The notes beneath the pieces were generated by a model. It worked only from the letters and a program-made list of their open reading frames with translations, was not told the origin of the DNA and did not search any database. Position numbers and translations under genes: made by a program. Positions 1-8,235 of a DNA stretch of 38,836 nucleotides are shown one piece after another; the stretch's first letter is position 1, and each line of letters begins with the position of its first letter. This DNA comes from Kuafuiihalomonas phototrophica. Lineage in GTDB: Bacteria > Myxococcota > Kuafuiibacteriia > Kuafuiibacteriales > Kuafuiibacteriaceae. The stretch lies in NCBI GenBank assembly GCA_031800475.1, contig DAPKRQ010000371.1, positions 1 through 38,836 on the forward strand. Direction: 5' to 3'.

Positions 1-34
1 GCTGGGCCCACAGGGCCAAGGCGATCCACAGCAC
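1..34 (-). CDS. Possible start of a downstream gene, cut by the window edge
   Basis: Ten nucleotides beyond the stop of the aldolase-like gene, the minus strand has a GTG followed by codons for a hydrophobic run (LWIALALWAQ) that resembles the beginning of a signal peptide or membrane anchor. Only eleven codons are visible and there is no clear ribosome binding site, so this is a tentative call. If real, it would be co-transcribed with the gene before it. Confidence 0.25.
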   Translation of the reverse strand, partial: MLWIALALWAQ

Positions 35-43
35 GGCCCGAGC

Positions 44-1051
44 CTACTGCAGGATCTCGACCACGTCCTTCACGTTTGCGCAGCGATCCGACCCGTCCAC
101 GAGATAGAGGCGGAACGGACCCCCCTGCTCCGGCGCCAGCGGCGCCCCGTCGAGGGCGAACTGCAGGACCCCGGCGTCGAACAGAGAACGGCCGGGGACC
201 TCTTGGCTGAATCCGTCCCGGGAACGGACCACGGTCGGCCGATCCGGAGAAAAGCCCGCCGACTCGAGCAGCCTGCGAAGCCGCACGCCGTGGCCCGATC
301 GCCCCGGGATCAGGGGCTCCAGGGAGCAGTGATCCGCGCCTGGGAGGCGGCGCAGCGTGGCCCGATGGACCGTCAGCCGGCGGGAGCCCGACAGCACGAA
401 GGCCGGCCCGGGATCGGGGCTGTTCTGCCCCCACGCCGCTCGGACGCGGGCCACCCGCTCCGGAGCGGTTCGGACCGGGTCGGGGCCGCTGGATAGAGCG
501 CCTCCCACGGAGACCACCTGGGCGCCGGCGGCGCGATGCGCCCCGATCTCGCCAGCCGCAACCTCGCCCGTCACCCACAGGCGTGCCTGGGGCATGGCCT
601 GCACCAGGCTGCGCACGTATTCCGGCCCGCCCAAAGCTCGGGCGGGAAAGAGCCGAACCAGGTCGGCGCCTGCCTGCATGGCGGTCCATACCTCCGAGGG
701 GGTCAGTGCGCCCGGTGCCGCCACCATGCCCGCTCGCCGCGCTTCGGCCACGAGGTCCGGATCCGTGTGGGGCGAGCCTGCGAAGTGGGCTCCGGCTGCC
801 CGGGCCGCGTCGAGCTGATCGCGGCGGGACAGGCCGCCCACCCCCAGCAGGACAGAGGCCCCCGCGGCCGGCGGGGCCACGCGCGTCCAGGCCCGGAGCA
901 CCCGGGGCCAGTCCGATACGGTGACGGGGACTTCGATTGCGCCCAGGCCCGCCCGGATCCACGCGGTTCCGAGCGCGATCGCTTCGTCGGCGTCGCCAGC
1001 GGGGACCACGCCCACCAGGGCCCGTTCCACCAGGGCCTTTTCGAGGTCCAC
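44..1051 (-). CDS. KDPG/KHG aldolase-like domain fused to a molybdopterin-binding-oxidoreductase-like domain
   Basis: Residues about 1-215 resemble Eda (2-keto-3-deoxy-6-phosphogluconate aldolase), a TIM barrel that cleaves KDPG to pyruvate and glyceraldehyde 3-phosphate through a Schiff-base lysine. The Glu of the first active-site strand is kept (GAIEVPVTV), but the lysine of the usual K-[LF]-F-P-A motif is arginine here (VRLFPARALGG, codon 653-655). Residues about 220-335 resemble the sulfite-oxidase-type molybdopterin domain (DGAPLAPEQGGPFRLYL, then CANVKDVVEI). The usual Eda is about 210 residues and stands alone. I chose GTG at 1051 because Eda similarity begins there and it leaves room for a promoter; it puts the arginine at residue 133, as for K133 in E. 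coli. An upstream GTG at 1135 would add 28 unrelated residues. The fold is fairly sure; aldolase activity is doubtful. Confidence 0.75.
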   Translation of the reverse strand: MDLEKALVERALVGVVPAGDADEAIALGTAWIRAGLGAIEVPVTVSDWPRVLRAWTRVAPPAAGASVLLGVGGLSRRDQLDAARAAGAHFAGSPHTDPDLVAEARRAGMVAAPGALTPSEVWTAMQAGADLVRLFPARALGGPEYVRSLVQAMPQARLWVTGEVAAGEIGAHRAAGAQVVSVGGALSSGPDPVRTAPERVARVRAAWGQNSPDPGPAFVLSGSRRLTVHRATLRRLPGADHCSLEPLIPGRSGHGVRLRRLLESAGFSPDRPTVVRSRDGFSQEVPGRSLFDAGVLQFALDGAPLAPEQGGPFRLYLVDGSDRCANVKDVVEILQ

Positions 1052-1164
1052 GGTCCGATCTTGGATCGGTCTGGCCTCCGAGAAAAGCGGGCACGGCGCG
1101 CGGGTCCGGCGCAGCTCCGCTTTACCCGGTGCCACGCATCGAGTAGCCCCGACCCGGGTTCCCG

Positions 1165-2124
1165 ATGACCGTGCCTCCCGTCCAGGCGCCGCCTCCGCGC
1201 CGCACGATCAAATCCTGGCTCGTGCCCTTGATCATCGGTCTGGTGATCGGTGGGTCCTGCGTCACCTGCGCTCGCTTTCCCGGACCCTCGGGCGAGGAGG
1301 TGGTGCCGGGCAGCGACGTGCGGGTCGGGGTGGTGGAGCTGACCGGCCCCATCGCCGAGGTGTCGAAGGTCGTGCGGCACGTCCGCACCTTCGCGCGCCG
1401 GGACGACCTGGCGGCCCTCGTGGTTCGGATCGACAGCCCCGGAGGGTCCGTGGCTCCGTCGCAGGAGGTCTTCGAAGCCATGCGCTACGCCTCCGAGTCC
1501 ATGCCCGTGGTCGCGTCCATGGGCACGGTGGCGGCCTCGGGGGGCTTTTGGATCGCCTTGGCGGGAGACTGGGTGGTGGCCTCGCCCGGTTCGATCACAG
1601 GGTCCATCGGCGTCATCACCCAGGTTCCGGACCTGCGGGGCCTGGCGGATCGCATCGACTTTCGCCTGCGCACCTTCAAGTCGGGCGAAGTCAAAGACCT
1701 CGGCAATCCCCTTCGCGAAGTCACGGAGGCCGATGCGGCGGTCTTCAACCAGCTGATCGACGACGTCTACGACCAGTTCGTGTCGACCACCGCCGAGCGG
1801 CGGGGCCTGTCGCGGTCGGCGGTGGAGGCCGTGGCCGACGGACGGATCCTGACCGGTCGCGATGCGAAGGCCGCAGGGCTCGTGGACGAGCTGGGCGGGC
1901 TGTACACCGCGGCCCGCCGGGCCGTGATCATGTCCCGGACCCGCGAGGGGACCGAGACCTCCACGTCCACCGCGGACGTGATGGATCCGACCTTGGTCTA
2001 TCCGAGGGACGGTGCCTCCGAGTTTCTGGAGCTCCTTCAGTCGTCGGTCCGCGATGGCCTGGCGAACGGGGTGGAGCGGGTCCTGGGAGACGGGCCGTCC
2101 GGAGGCGGGGTGGAGCTGCGCTGA
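1165..2124 (+). CDS. sppA: Signal peptide peptidase SppA, S49 family
   Basis: Membrane-anchored serine protease that degrades signal peptides left after secretion, with its active site on the outer face of the inner membrane. A single membrane segment lies at about residues 18-37, followed by the S49 domain. The nucleophile is Ser125 in TVAASGGFWIA and the general base is Lys177 in GEVKDLGNP. Their 52-residue spacing equals that of the Ser147/Lys199 dyad of B. subtilis SppA. At 319 residues this is the short, single-domain form, not the tandem E. coli form. It starts with ATG and has a weak Shine-Dalgarno. The PilB/GspE gene follows 42 bases later on the same strand. A cysteine at the end of the membrane segment (GGSC) only loosely resembles a lipobox. 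Confidence 0.9.
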   Translation: MTVPPVQAPPPRRTIKSWLVPLIIGLVIGGSCVTCARFPGPSGEEVVPGSDVRVGVVELTGPIAEVSKVVRHVRTFARRDDLAALVVRIDSPGGSVAPSQEVFEAMRYASESMPVVASMGTVAASGGFWIALAGDWVVASPGSITGSIGVITQVPDLRGLADRIDFRLRTFKSGEVKDLGNPLREVTEADAAVFNQLIDDVYDQFVSTTAERRGLSRSAVEAVADGRILTGRDAKAAGLVDELGGLYTAARRAVIMSRTREGTETSTSTADVMDPTLVYPRDGASEFLELLQSSVRDGLANGVERVLGDGPSGGGVELR

Positions 2125-2150
2125 CCGATTCGACTCCAGCCCCCGAGCGT

Positions 2151-2159
2151 GGCTAGGCT
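2151..2159 (+). promoter_or_regulatory. Putative -10 box (GGCTAGGCT) ahead of the PilB/GspE gene
   Basis: GGCTAGGCT ends seven bases before the ATG at 2167. Very similar boxes lie at the same short distance from several other starts in this window (8243-8252 minus, 24449-24457, 25331-25338). I infer a local -10 element giving a near-leaderless transcript; there is no convincing -35 here. Confidence 0.3.
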
Positions 2160-2166
2160 GAGGTCG

Positions 2167-3987
2167 ATGGACCGACGGACGCTGCAGCGCGGCCTCAGCT
2201 TGGAGATGCTGCTCGACCTGCTGGAGCGGGCCAAAGCGGTTTCCGAGGCCCAGAAAAAGGAGCTTTTGCTCAAGGAACAGAGCCTTCGGTCCAAGTTCCT
2301 GATCGACAAATACGGCCCCCGGGGGGCGAAGGATGCTCGAAAGGCCGAAGTGGCCGCCACCGAGCTGGTGGCCGCGGCGAAGCTGCCCCACCCGGACGCA
2401 CCGGATCGTCTGATCGACGAAGACGTGTTGGCTCAGCTCCTGGCGAAGGCGGCGGGCCTGCCCTACAAAAAGATCGATCCCCTGGAGCTCGACATGGGCC
2501 TGATCACCAAGGCCCTGCCCAAGGGATTCGCGCGCCGGCATCTGATGCTGCCCCTGGAGCAGAAGGGGGGCGTGCTCACCTTGGCCATCGCGGACCCCTT
2601 CGACACCCACGCGCTGGACGAGTTCGCCCGCGCCACCGGCCGGCAGGTCAAGGCCGTGGTCAGTGCCAAAAAGGACATCGTCAACGTCATCAGCCAAACT
2701 TACGGCTTCAAGCAGGCGGTCAGCGGCGCCGCCGCCCAGAGCAAGGGACCCAACCTGGGCAACTTGGAGCAGTTGGTGCGGGTCCGGGCGTCGGAAGACA
2801 TCGACCCCGGCGACCAGAACATCGTCGCGGCGGTCGAGTACCTGTTGAATGCGGCCTTCGACAACCGAGCCAGCGACATCCACATCGAGCCCAAACGAGA
2901 GGTGTCGAAGCTCCGCCTGCGGATCGACGGCATCTTGCACGACATCGGAGAGATCCCGTCGGCGGTTCATCCGGCGTTCGTGGCTCGCATCAAGATCCTG
3001 GCCCGGATGGACATCGCCGAAAAGCGTCGGCCCCAGGACGGACGGATCAAGACGCAGCGAGGTGATCGGGAGATCGAGCTGCGGGTCTCGTCTTTGCCGG
3101 TGGCTTTCGGTGAAAAGGTGGTGGTGCGGATCTTCGATCCCCAGGTCCTCCTCGCCGAGATCGTGGACCTGGGATTCGGCTCGAAAGAACGGGACATGTG
3201 GGAAGACTGGATCTCCCAGCCGAACGGCTTGATCCTGGTCACCGGCCCGACAGGAAGCGGCAAGACCACCACCCTGTATTCGACGCTCAAGTATCTGGCA
3301 CGTCCCGGGGTCAACGTGGTCACGGTCGAGGATCCCATCGAAATGGTGTACGAGCCCCTCAATCAGGTGGCGGTTCAGACCAAGATCGACGTGACCTTCG
3401 CCTCGGCGCTTCGCACGATCCTTCGACAAGATCCGGACATCATCATGGTTGGAGAGATCCGGGACCGGGAGACCGCCGTCATGGCGGTGCAAGCTGCCTT
3501 GACCGGTCACCTGGTCTTTTCGACACTGCACACCAACGATACGGCGTCGACCGTGTCCCGGCTTTTGGACCTGGGAGTGGAGCCGTTCTTGCTGAGTTCG
3601 GTGCTCCACGGGATACTCGCTCAGCGACTTCTGCGTAAGGTCTGTCCAGACTGCGCTCGGGAGGTCCTGCTCACGGAAGAGCAGATCGTCGCCCTCGGCA
3701 TTCAGGTGGAGCCGGGCGAAGACCGAAAGCTACCGGTCCGCCGCGGGCAAGGCTGCGTCAAGTGCCGGAACACGGGGCTGTTCGGTCGGACGGGCGTGTT
3801 CGAGATGCTCGACGTGAGCCATAAAATCCGCAAGATGATCGCCGCCGAATCGGACTCCAAAGAGATCGGCAAGGCCGCCCAACTCGATGGCATGACCACT
3901 TTGAGACAGGCGGCGATCCGAAAGCTCGCCACCGGCGTGACCACCTACGAAGAGGTCTTTCGCGTTACCTCCGAGACCGACTCGTGA
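2167..3987 (+). CDS. Type IV pilus / type II secretion assembly ATPase (PilB/GspE family)
   Basis: Hexameric cytoplasmic ATPase that powers pilus extension or type II secretion. The N-terminal T2SSE_N/MshEN-type region spans about residues 80-190. The ATPase core has Walker A GPTGSGKT at 360-367, Asp-box segments around 390-400, and the Walker B region DPDIIMVGE ending at Glu430. Two CxxC pairs (Cys493/496 and Cys530/533) form the zinc knuckle typical of PilB and GspE and absent from PilT. The ATG at 2167 has a TGAGG Shine-Dalgarno five bases upstream, so I prefer it to the in-frame GTG at 2149. At 606 residues it is slightly longer than usual. No other pilus or secretion gene is visible nearby, so the sequence does not decide between PilB and GspE. 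Confidence 0.93.
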   Translation: MDRRTLQRGLSLEMLLDLLERAKAVSEAQKKELLLKEQSLRSKFLIDKYGPRGAKDARKAEVAATELVAAAKLPHPDAPDRLIDEDVLAQLLAKAAGLPYKKIDPLELDMGLITKALPKGFARRHLMLPLEQKGGVLTLAIADPFDTHALDEFARATGRQVKAVVSAKKDIVNVISQTYGFKQAVSGAAAQSKGPNLGNLEQLVRVRASEDIDPGDQNIVAAVEYLLNAAFDNRASDIHIEPKREVSKLRLRIDGILHDIGEIPSAVHPAFVARIKILARMDIAEKRRPQDGRIKTQRGDREIELRVSSLPVAFGEKVVVRIFDPQVLLAEIVDLGFGSKERDMWEDWISQPNGLILVTGPTGSGKTTTLYSTLKYLARPGVNVVTVEDPIEMVYEPLNQVAVQTKIDVTFASALRTILRQDPDIIMVGEIRDRETAVMAVQAALTGHLVFSTLHTNDTASTVSRLLDLGVEPFLLSSVLHGILAQRLLRKVCPDCAREVLLTEEQIVALGIQVEPGEDRKLPVRRGQGCVKCRNTGLFGRTGVFEMLDVSHKIRKMIAAESDSKEIGKAAQLDGMTTLRQAAIRKLATGVTTYEEVFRVTSETDS

Positions 3988-4045
3988 TCGGGAGCTGAAC
4001 CCGTGTGCGCCCCGTCGTGGGGTGAAAGCCGGCGAACCTTCGGGC

Positions 4046-5233
4046 TCAGATCGAGCCCCGAGCCTTCCCGACTTCGATGAACGCGTCGATCGCCTTGTCC
4101 AGGTCCGCCTCGGTGTGGGCGGCCGACATCTGGGTGCGGATCCGGGCCTGGCCCTTGGGAACCACGGGATAGGAAAATCCGATGACGTAGATCCCTTTGC
4201 CGAGCAGGTCGTCGGCCATTTCGGCGGCCTGTCGAGCGTCTCCGATCATGACCGGGGCGATCGGGTGCTCGTCGCCGGAGATCTCGAAGCCGGCAGCCTT
4301 CATGCGTTCCCGAAAGATGCGGGTGTTTCGCTCGAGGATGTCGCGCCGCTCGGTCGAGCTCGTCAGCATGTCGAGCACGGCCAGGCTGGCCCCCGCGATG
4401 ACCGGAGCCAGGGTGTTGCTGAACAGGTACGGCCGAGACCGCTGGCGCAGCAGGTCGATGATCTCTTTGCGTCCGGTGGTGAAGCCGCCCGACGCGCCGC
4501 CCAGGGCCTTGCCCAAGGTCGAGGTCACGATGTCGACTCGGTCCCGAACGCCGAACATTTCGGGTGTTCCGCGTCCGGTGGCGCCGACGAATCCGGTGGC
4601 GTGGCAATCGTCAAGCATCACCATGGCGTCGTAGCGGTCGGCCAGGTCGCAGATCTGGTCGAGCTTGGCGTAGTCACCGTCCATCGAAAATACGCCATCG
4701 GTGGCGATCAGGCGCCGGCGTTTGTCCTGGGTGGCCCGAAGCTGGTCTTCGAGCTGGTTCATGTCCGAGTGGGCGAATCGGTGACGTTCGGCCTTGCACA
4801 GTCGGATGCCGTCGATGATCGACGCGTGGTTCAGCGCGTCACTGATCACCGCGTCGTCCGGCCCGAGAATTGTCTCGAAGAGCCCTCCGTTCGCGTCGAA
4901 ACACGATGAATAGAGGATCGTGTCTTCGGTACCCATGTACGCGGAGATGGCCGCCTCGAGGTCCTTGTGAATCGTCTGGGTACCGCAGATGAATCGCACC
5001 GAAGCGAGCCCGAAGCCGTATCGATCCAGCGCTTCGTGGGCGGCGGCGAGCACCGTCGGGTGATTGGCCAGTCCCAGGTAGTTGTTGGCGCAGAAGTTCA
5101 ACACCTCGCCTCCGGGGTCGGCGCGAATCTTGGCCTCTTGCGGCGTTTCGATCACCCGCTCCCGCTTCAGCAATCCAGCTTGCTCGATGCCGGTCAGCTC
5201 TTCGCGGTACTGGGTCTGAAATGCTCCGTACAT
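4046..5233 (-). CDS. kbl: 2-amino-3-ketobutyrate CoA ligase (glycine C-acetyltransferase)
   Basis: PLP-dependent enzyme of the alpha-oxoamine synthase family. It cleaves 2-amino-3-ketobutyrate with CoA to glycine and acetyl-CoA, the second step of threonine degradation through threonine dehydrogenase. The 395 residues match the family length. The PLP lysine is Lys242 in STLGKALGGASGG, and the cofactor-binding Asp-x-x-His segment is MLDDCHATG (Asp208, His211). The N-terminal LNFCANNYLGLANHP motif is characteristic of Kbl. It starts with ATG. The usual partner tdh is not in the window. It lies 54 bases downstream of the PilZ protein gene on the same strand and could be read from that transcript. 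Confidence 0.95.
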   Translation of the reverse strand: MYGAFQTQYREELTGIEQAGLLKRERVIETPQEAKIRADPGGEVLNFCANNYLGLANHPTVLAAAHEALDRYGFGLASVRFICGTQTIHKDLEAAISAYMGTEDTILYSSCFDANGGLFETILGPDDAVISDALNHASIIDGIRLCKAERHRFAHSDMNQLEDQLRATQDKRRRLIATDGVFSMDGDYAKLDQICDLADRYDAMVMLDDCHATGFVGATGRGTPEMFGVRDRVDIVTSTLGKALGGASGGFTTGRKEIIDLLRQRSRPYLFSNTLAPVIAGASLAVLDMLTSSTERRDILERNTRIFRERMKAAGFEISGDEHPIAPVMIGDARQAAEMADDLLGKGIYVIGFSYPVVPKGQARIRTQMSAAHTEADLDKAIDAFIEVGKARGSI

Positions 5234-5287
5234 GACCGGGATGTCGAGGGTTTGCGCCGTCAGGTCAAGGGCAGGCGCTCTTCGGGG

Positions 5288-6568
5288 TCACGTCGGCGAG
5301 TAGAGCACCCGTGCCACCCGGTTTACGTAGTCGACGATGATCTGCAGGTCTTCTTGGGCGATCCGGCTGAACTTGACGCCGACGCCGGTGCCGCCAACCC
5401 AGGCCACCTTGCCGACCGCGTTGATCGTGTGTCCGGTGTTGGGAATCTCGAAGGTCAGGTCGACCACGGAGTCCACCGGCGGCGGGTCGGGGATCTCGAA
5501 AAACATGCCGCCGTGAGAAATGTCCAAGGTGTGGGACTCGACCGACCGGTCTCCTTCGCGCATCCGAAGGGATGTGGTGCACGGCACCCGGCGGGTGGTC
5601 CGCTGCGTCGGGGCTACGGCCTCGGGGCTCGCCGAAGGCGGAGGCGTGGTGAGGGTGGTGCCCCCGGCGAAGCCGGGACTGCGGGGACTGGTCGGGGGCT
5701 CTGGCCTCCGCGCCGGCCGCTCGGTGTCCACGTCGAGGTCCGAGATCTGAGGAGGGTCGCGGTCGTCTGGGGACGAGTCACCAGCCAGCACGGGCCCTCC
5801 GACGCCCACGTGGGAGAGGATTCGCTCGACCAGCACCCCGTCGTCGAACGGGGCCTGAATGAAATCATCGGCAAGGAAAGCGTTTTCGTTGTCGCTTTGG
5901 CGGGGCAGGGCGGAGAGCAGGCCATACAGGACCACCGGCACGTGCTCGGCCAGCCCCTGCCGCTTGATCTCGGCGCACACGGCGATGCCTCCGCTGTCGT
6001 CGGCTTCCAAAGCCGCAGCGACCAGATCGGGATGTAGGTCGCCCGAACGGGACACGGCCTGTTGACCGGACGGGCTCGCATGCACCTCGAGGCCGGCCGC
6101 TTCCAGGCGGGACCGGTATCGTTCGCGGCGCTCTTCGTCGGGCTCGACCAGCAGGACCCGGCGCTTGCGTTCGAGCCGCCGCAGTCCTTCGCGAAGACTC
6201 TCGGCCGTGACGGGTCGCTCGATGAATCCATTGACGCGAAGGCGCTCGGTGGCGACACGTCGATCGTGCGGGTCGCGTCCGCGCTCGGTGATCATCACCA
6301 CCGGCGTTTTCCGGCCGTTGCCGTCCGCTCGGATCCGCGCGACCAGGCTCGAGGCGGTCTCGTCGGGAAGGCGGACGTCCACGATGATCGCATGGAATCG
6401 CTGCCCGTGCTGGACCAACACCATCGTTTCCGCGGCCGAGTGGGCCCGGCTGATGTCCCACTCGTCATCGGCTTGCGGGACGAAAGCCTCCATGGAACGC
6501 TGAAGCAGAGACTCGGCCATGAAGCGGGTGAGGGCCCGATCACCGGCCGCCAGCAACAGCCGCTTCAC
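5288..6568 (-). CDS. Double receiver-PilZ domain response regulator
   Basis: A 426-residue cytoplasmic signalling protein with three domains. The first receiver (about 1-130) keeps its phospho-acceptor Asp64 in IIVDVRLP. The second (about 137-255) has Ala186 where the acceptor aspartate should be (DLVAAALEADDSGG). A Pro/Ser-rich linker (about 260-325) leads to a C-terminal PilZ domain with the DxSxxG motif at Asp349-Gly354 (LDISHGGMFFEIP) and an Arg-Arg pair at 325-326, as expected for c-di-GMP binding. The GTG start overlaps the cutA stop in a GTGA, so the two are translationally coupled. Receiver-PilZ proteins of this kind are common in myxobacteria, where PlpA is an example. A c-di-GMP-responsive role in motility or polarity is inference. 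Confidence 0.85.
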   Translation of the reverse strand: MKRLLLAAGDRALTRFMAESLLQRSMEAFVPQADDEWDISRAHSAAETMVLVQHGQRFHAIIVDVRLPDETASSLVARIRADGNGRKTPVVMITERGRDPHDRRVATERLRVNGFIERPVTAESLREGLRRLERKRRVLLVEPDEERRERYRSRLEAAGLEVHASPSGQQAVSRSGDLHPDLVAAALEADDSGGIAVCAEIKRQGLAEHVPVVLYGLLSALPRQSDNENAFLADDFIQAPFDDGVLVERILSHVGVGGPVLAGDSSPDDRDPPQISDLDVDTERPARRPEPPTSPRSPGFAGGTTLTTPPPSASPEAVAPTQRTTRRVPCTTSLRMREGDRSVESHTLDISHGGMFFEIPDPPPVDSVVDLTFEIPNTGHTINAVGKVAWVGGTGVGVKFSRIAQEDLQIIVDYVNRVARVLYSPT

Positions 6569-6891
6569 GGGGCACCCCGCACCTCGTTCCGCACCCACTC
6601 CGCGTAGGCTTCGTCCGCCTGCGACACCGGCAGGGCGATGATCTCCGGGACATCGTAGGGGTGGGTGTCCCGAATGCCCCGAGCCAAGGTGTCGAATCCG
6701 TCGGGAGCCGTCTTCAGCACGATGAGGGCTTCGTTTTCGCGATCGACCCCGCCGTCCCACCAAAACAGGCTCTTCACCTCTCGCACGACGTTGGCGCAGG
6801 CGGCCCAGCGTTCGGACACCCAGGTCTCGGCCAAAGACTCCGCCTGGTCCACCGGAGCGGTCACCAGCACCACGAGCAGCTTGGGCTCCAC
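6565..6891 (-). CDS. cutA: Divalent cation tolerance protein CutA
   Basis: A small trimeric protein of the CutA1 family, implicated in copper and other divalent metal tolerance but of unsettled biochemical role. The 108 residues match the family. Signatures include LVTAPVDQAESLAETWV near the start, the central ACANVV, the SLFWWDG tryptophans and HPYDVPEIIALPV near the end. It starts with GTG, with an AGAGG Shine-Dalgarno just upstream. It lies between the NtrC-like regulator (27-base gap) and the receiver-PilZ gene (4-base overlap), so the three are probably one transcript. CutA in a signalling operon is unusual. Confidence 0.95.
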   Translation of the reverse strand: MEPKLLVVLVTAPVDQAESLAETWVSERWAACANVVREVKSLFWWDGGVDRENEALIVLKTAPDGFDTLARGIRDTHPYDVPEIIALPVSQADEAYAEWVRNEVRGAP

Positions 6892-6918
6892 GACCTCTGT
6901 TTTCGCACGAAGCGGGCC

Positions 6919-8235
6919 TCAGTGCACCCCAGACCGAGGGCTGCGACCGCGGGCGGGTTTGTAGGCTCGGGGATCCAGACCATGTCTGCGCAGAAGGACC
7001 GTCAGGTTCTTGCGGTGCATGCCGGCCCGGTCGGCGGCGCGGGTGACGTGTCCCTGTTCCGCCTCGAGCAGCCGGGCCAAATACTCCCGCTCGAACTGGC
7101 GCAAGGCTTCGGCCTTGGCCTCGCGGTAGGGCTCGAGAGGCAGGATCTTTCGCCCGCGGGGTGGTTCTCCCCGCTGCAACTGCTCGGCCGAGATGGGGCC
7201 TTCGAGCTGAGTGGCCACCTCGAACATCCGATCCCGAAGGCTGCGCGCGTTTTCGGGCCAACCCAGTCGCTCCAGGTAATGGCCGGAGGACACGGTCAGA
7301 TAGGCCGTTCGGCCCCGGCCGGCCGCAGCCAACTGCAGGAAATGATTGGCCAGGGGCACCACGTCCTCCGTGCGCTGGTGCAGGCCGGTCAGGCGAAAGC
7401 AGGATGCCAGCAGGGGCTCGGCCAAATCCGGGCGAAACCGGTCGGTCCGCACCTGGCTCTCCAGGTCCGTTCCGGCGCTCGCGATGACCCGCACCCGGTC
7501 CGGGTCCTTCCGCATCCCCTCCAGCAGGCTTCGCTGACCCTCCGACGGCAGACGTTCGATCCGGCGCACGAGCAGGGTTCCACCCCGGCAAGTGCTCCAA
7601 AGCCCCGGAGTTTCCGTCCAGTCCTCGGCCAAGGCTCCGCGCTGTTCCCCCCACAGCTGCCGCTGGAGCACCGGCCAGCCCCCGTGGCGACAGTCCAATG
7701 TCCGAAAAGGGCCTGCGGCCCGTTCGGACAGCCCGTGGATCAGCTCCGCCGCCAGCCGCTTTCCCGACCCGGCCGGCCCCATCAGCAGCAGAGGGGCGGG
7801 CCATCCAGCCGCCGCCTCCATCCACGAACGAAACCGGACCGCCTCTCGGCTGCGGCCGACCCAGGAACGAACCAAACGCCCCTCCGAGCCGACCTGACGG
7901 CGGAGCCGCGCGTGCTGCAGCCAGTGCCGAAAGCGACGACCCGCCGGATCCAGGGGGAATTCGAGCACGTCGTCCACGTCCAACGGTGCCGGGGGCGAGT
8001 GGCCGATCCACAGCACCGGCAGGTCCGGCGCCTGCTGCCGCACCGGACCGAGCACCCCCATCGAGCCGTCGGCCGGGCGCACCAACAGCAGGTCGCTCCA
8101 GCCCACCCGGGCTCGGAACAAGGCTTCGTCCAGCTCCCGAAGCGGAACCAGGTCCAACCCGGGCAAGGTCAAGGCCCGCTGCAACGCGGTCAGCTCGCCG
8201 CGGTCGGGAGCCAGCACGCACACTCGGACGCGCAT
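6919..8235 (-). CDS. Degenerate NtrC-family regulator (receiver, AAA+, Fis-type HTH)
   Basis: 438 residues with the layout of a sigma-54 enhancer-binding protein, but with its key residues altered. In the N-terminal receiver the acceptor Asp is replaced (DLLLVRPADG). The AAA+ domain keeps a Walker A (GPAGSGKR, Lys159), but the GAFTGA loop that contacts sigma-54 reads GALAED (200-205), and the Walker B Asp-Glu is Arg224-Arg225 (GGTLLVRRIERLP). The C-terminal Fis-like helix-turn-helix at about 393-421 (HVTRAADRAGMHRKNLTVLL) looks intact. I infer a DNA-binding protein that cannot hydrolyse ATP or activate sigma-54 in the usual way. I chose ATG at 8235 over an upstream TTG because similarity starts there and a GGCTAG box sits 14 bases upstream. 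It is the first gene of the cutA/PilZ unit. Confidence 0.85.
   Translation of the reverse strand: MRVRVCVLAPDRGELTALQRALTLPGLDLVPLRELDEALFRARVGWSDLLLVRPADGSMGVLGPVRQQAPDLPVLWIGHSPPAPLDVDDVLEFPLDPAGRRFRHWLQHARLRRQVGSEGRLVRSWVGRSREAVRFRSWMEAAAGWPAPLLLMGPAGSGKRLAAELIHGLSERAAGPFRTLDCRHGGWPVLQRQLWGEQRGALAEDWTETPGLWSTCRGGTLLVRRIERLPSEGQRSLLEGMRKDPDRVRVIASAGTDLESQVRTDRFRPDLAEPLLASCFRLTGLHQRTEDVVPLANHFLQLAAAGRGRTAYLTVSSGHYLERLGWPENARSLRDRMFEVATQLEGPISAEQLQRGEPPRGRKILPLEPYREAKAEALRQFEREYLARLLEAEQGHVTRAADRAGMHRKNLTVLLRRHGLDPRAYKPARGRSPRSGVH

Noticed and set aside
703..3609. A 968-residue frame on the minus strand, across sppA and the PilB/GspE gene
   Set aside because: It covers two clear genes on the other strand, has Arg/Gly/His/Asp-rich composition and no domain. 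It is a GC-rich shadow.
3988..4045. Small hairpins between the PilB/GspE gene and kbl as a bidirectional terminator
   Set aside because: The stems are short (CCCC/GGGG and AGCC/GGCT) and have no T-run on either side.
6569..8221. Upstream extension of the receiver-PilZ frame to 977 residues
   Set aside because: Only the last 426 residues look like protein domains. The extension is a shadow of cutA and the NtrC-like gene, and a GTG coupled to the cutA stop gives the real start.
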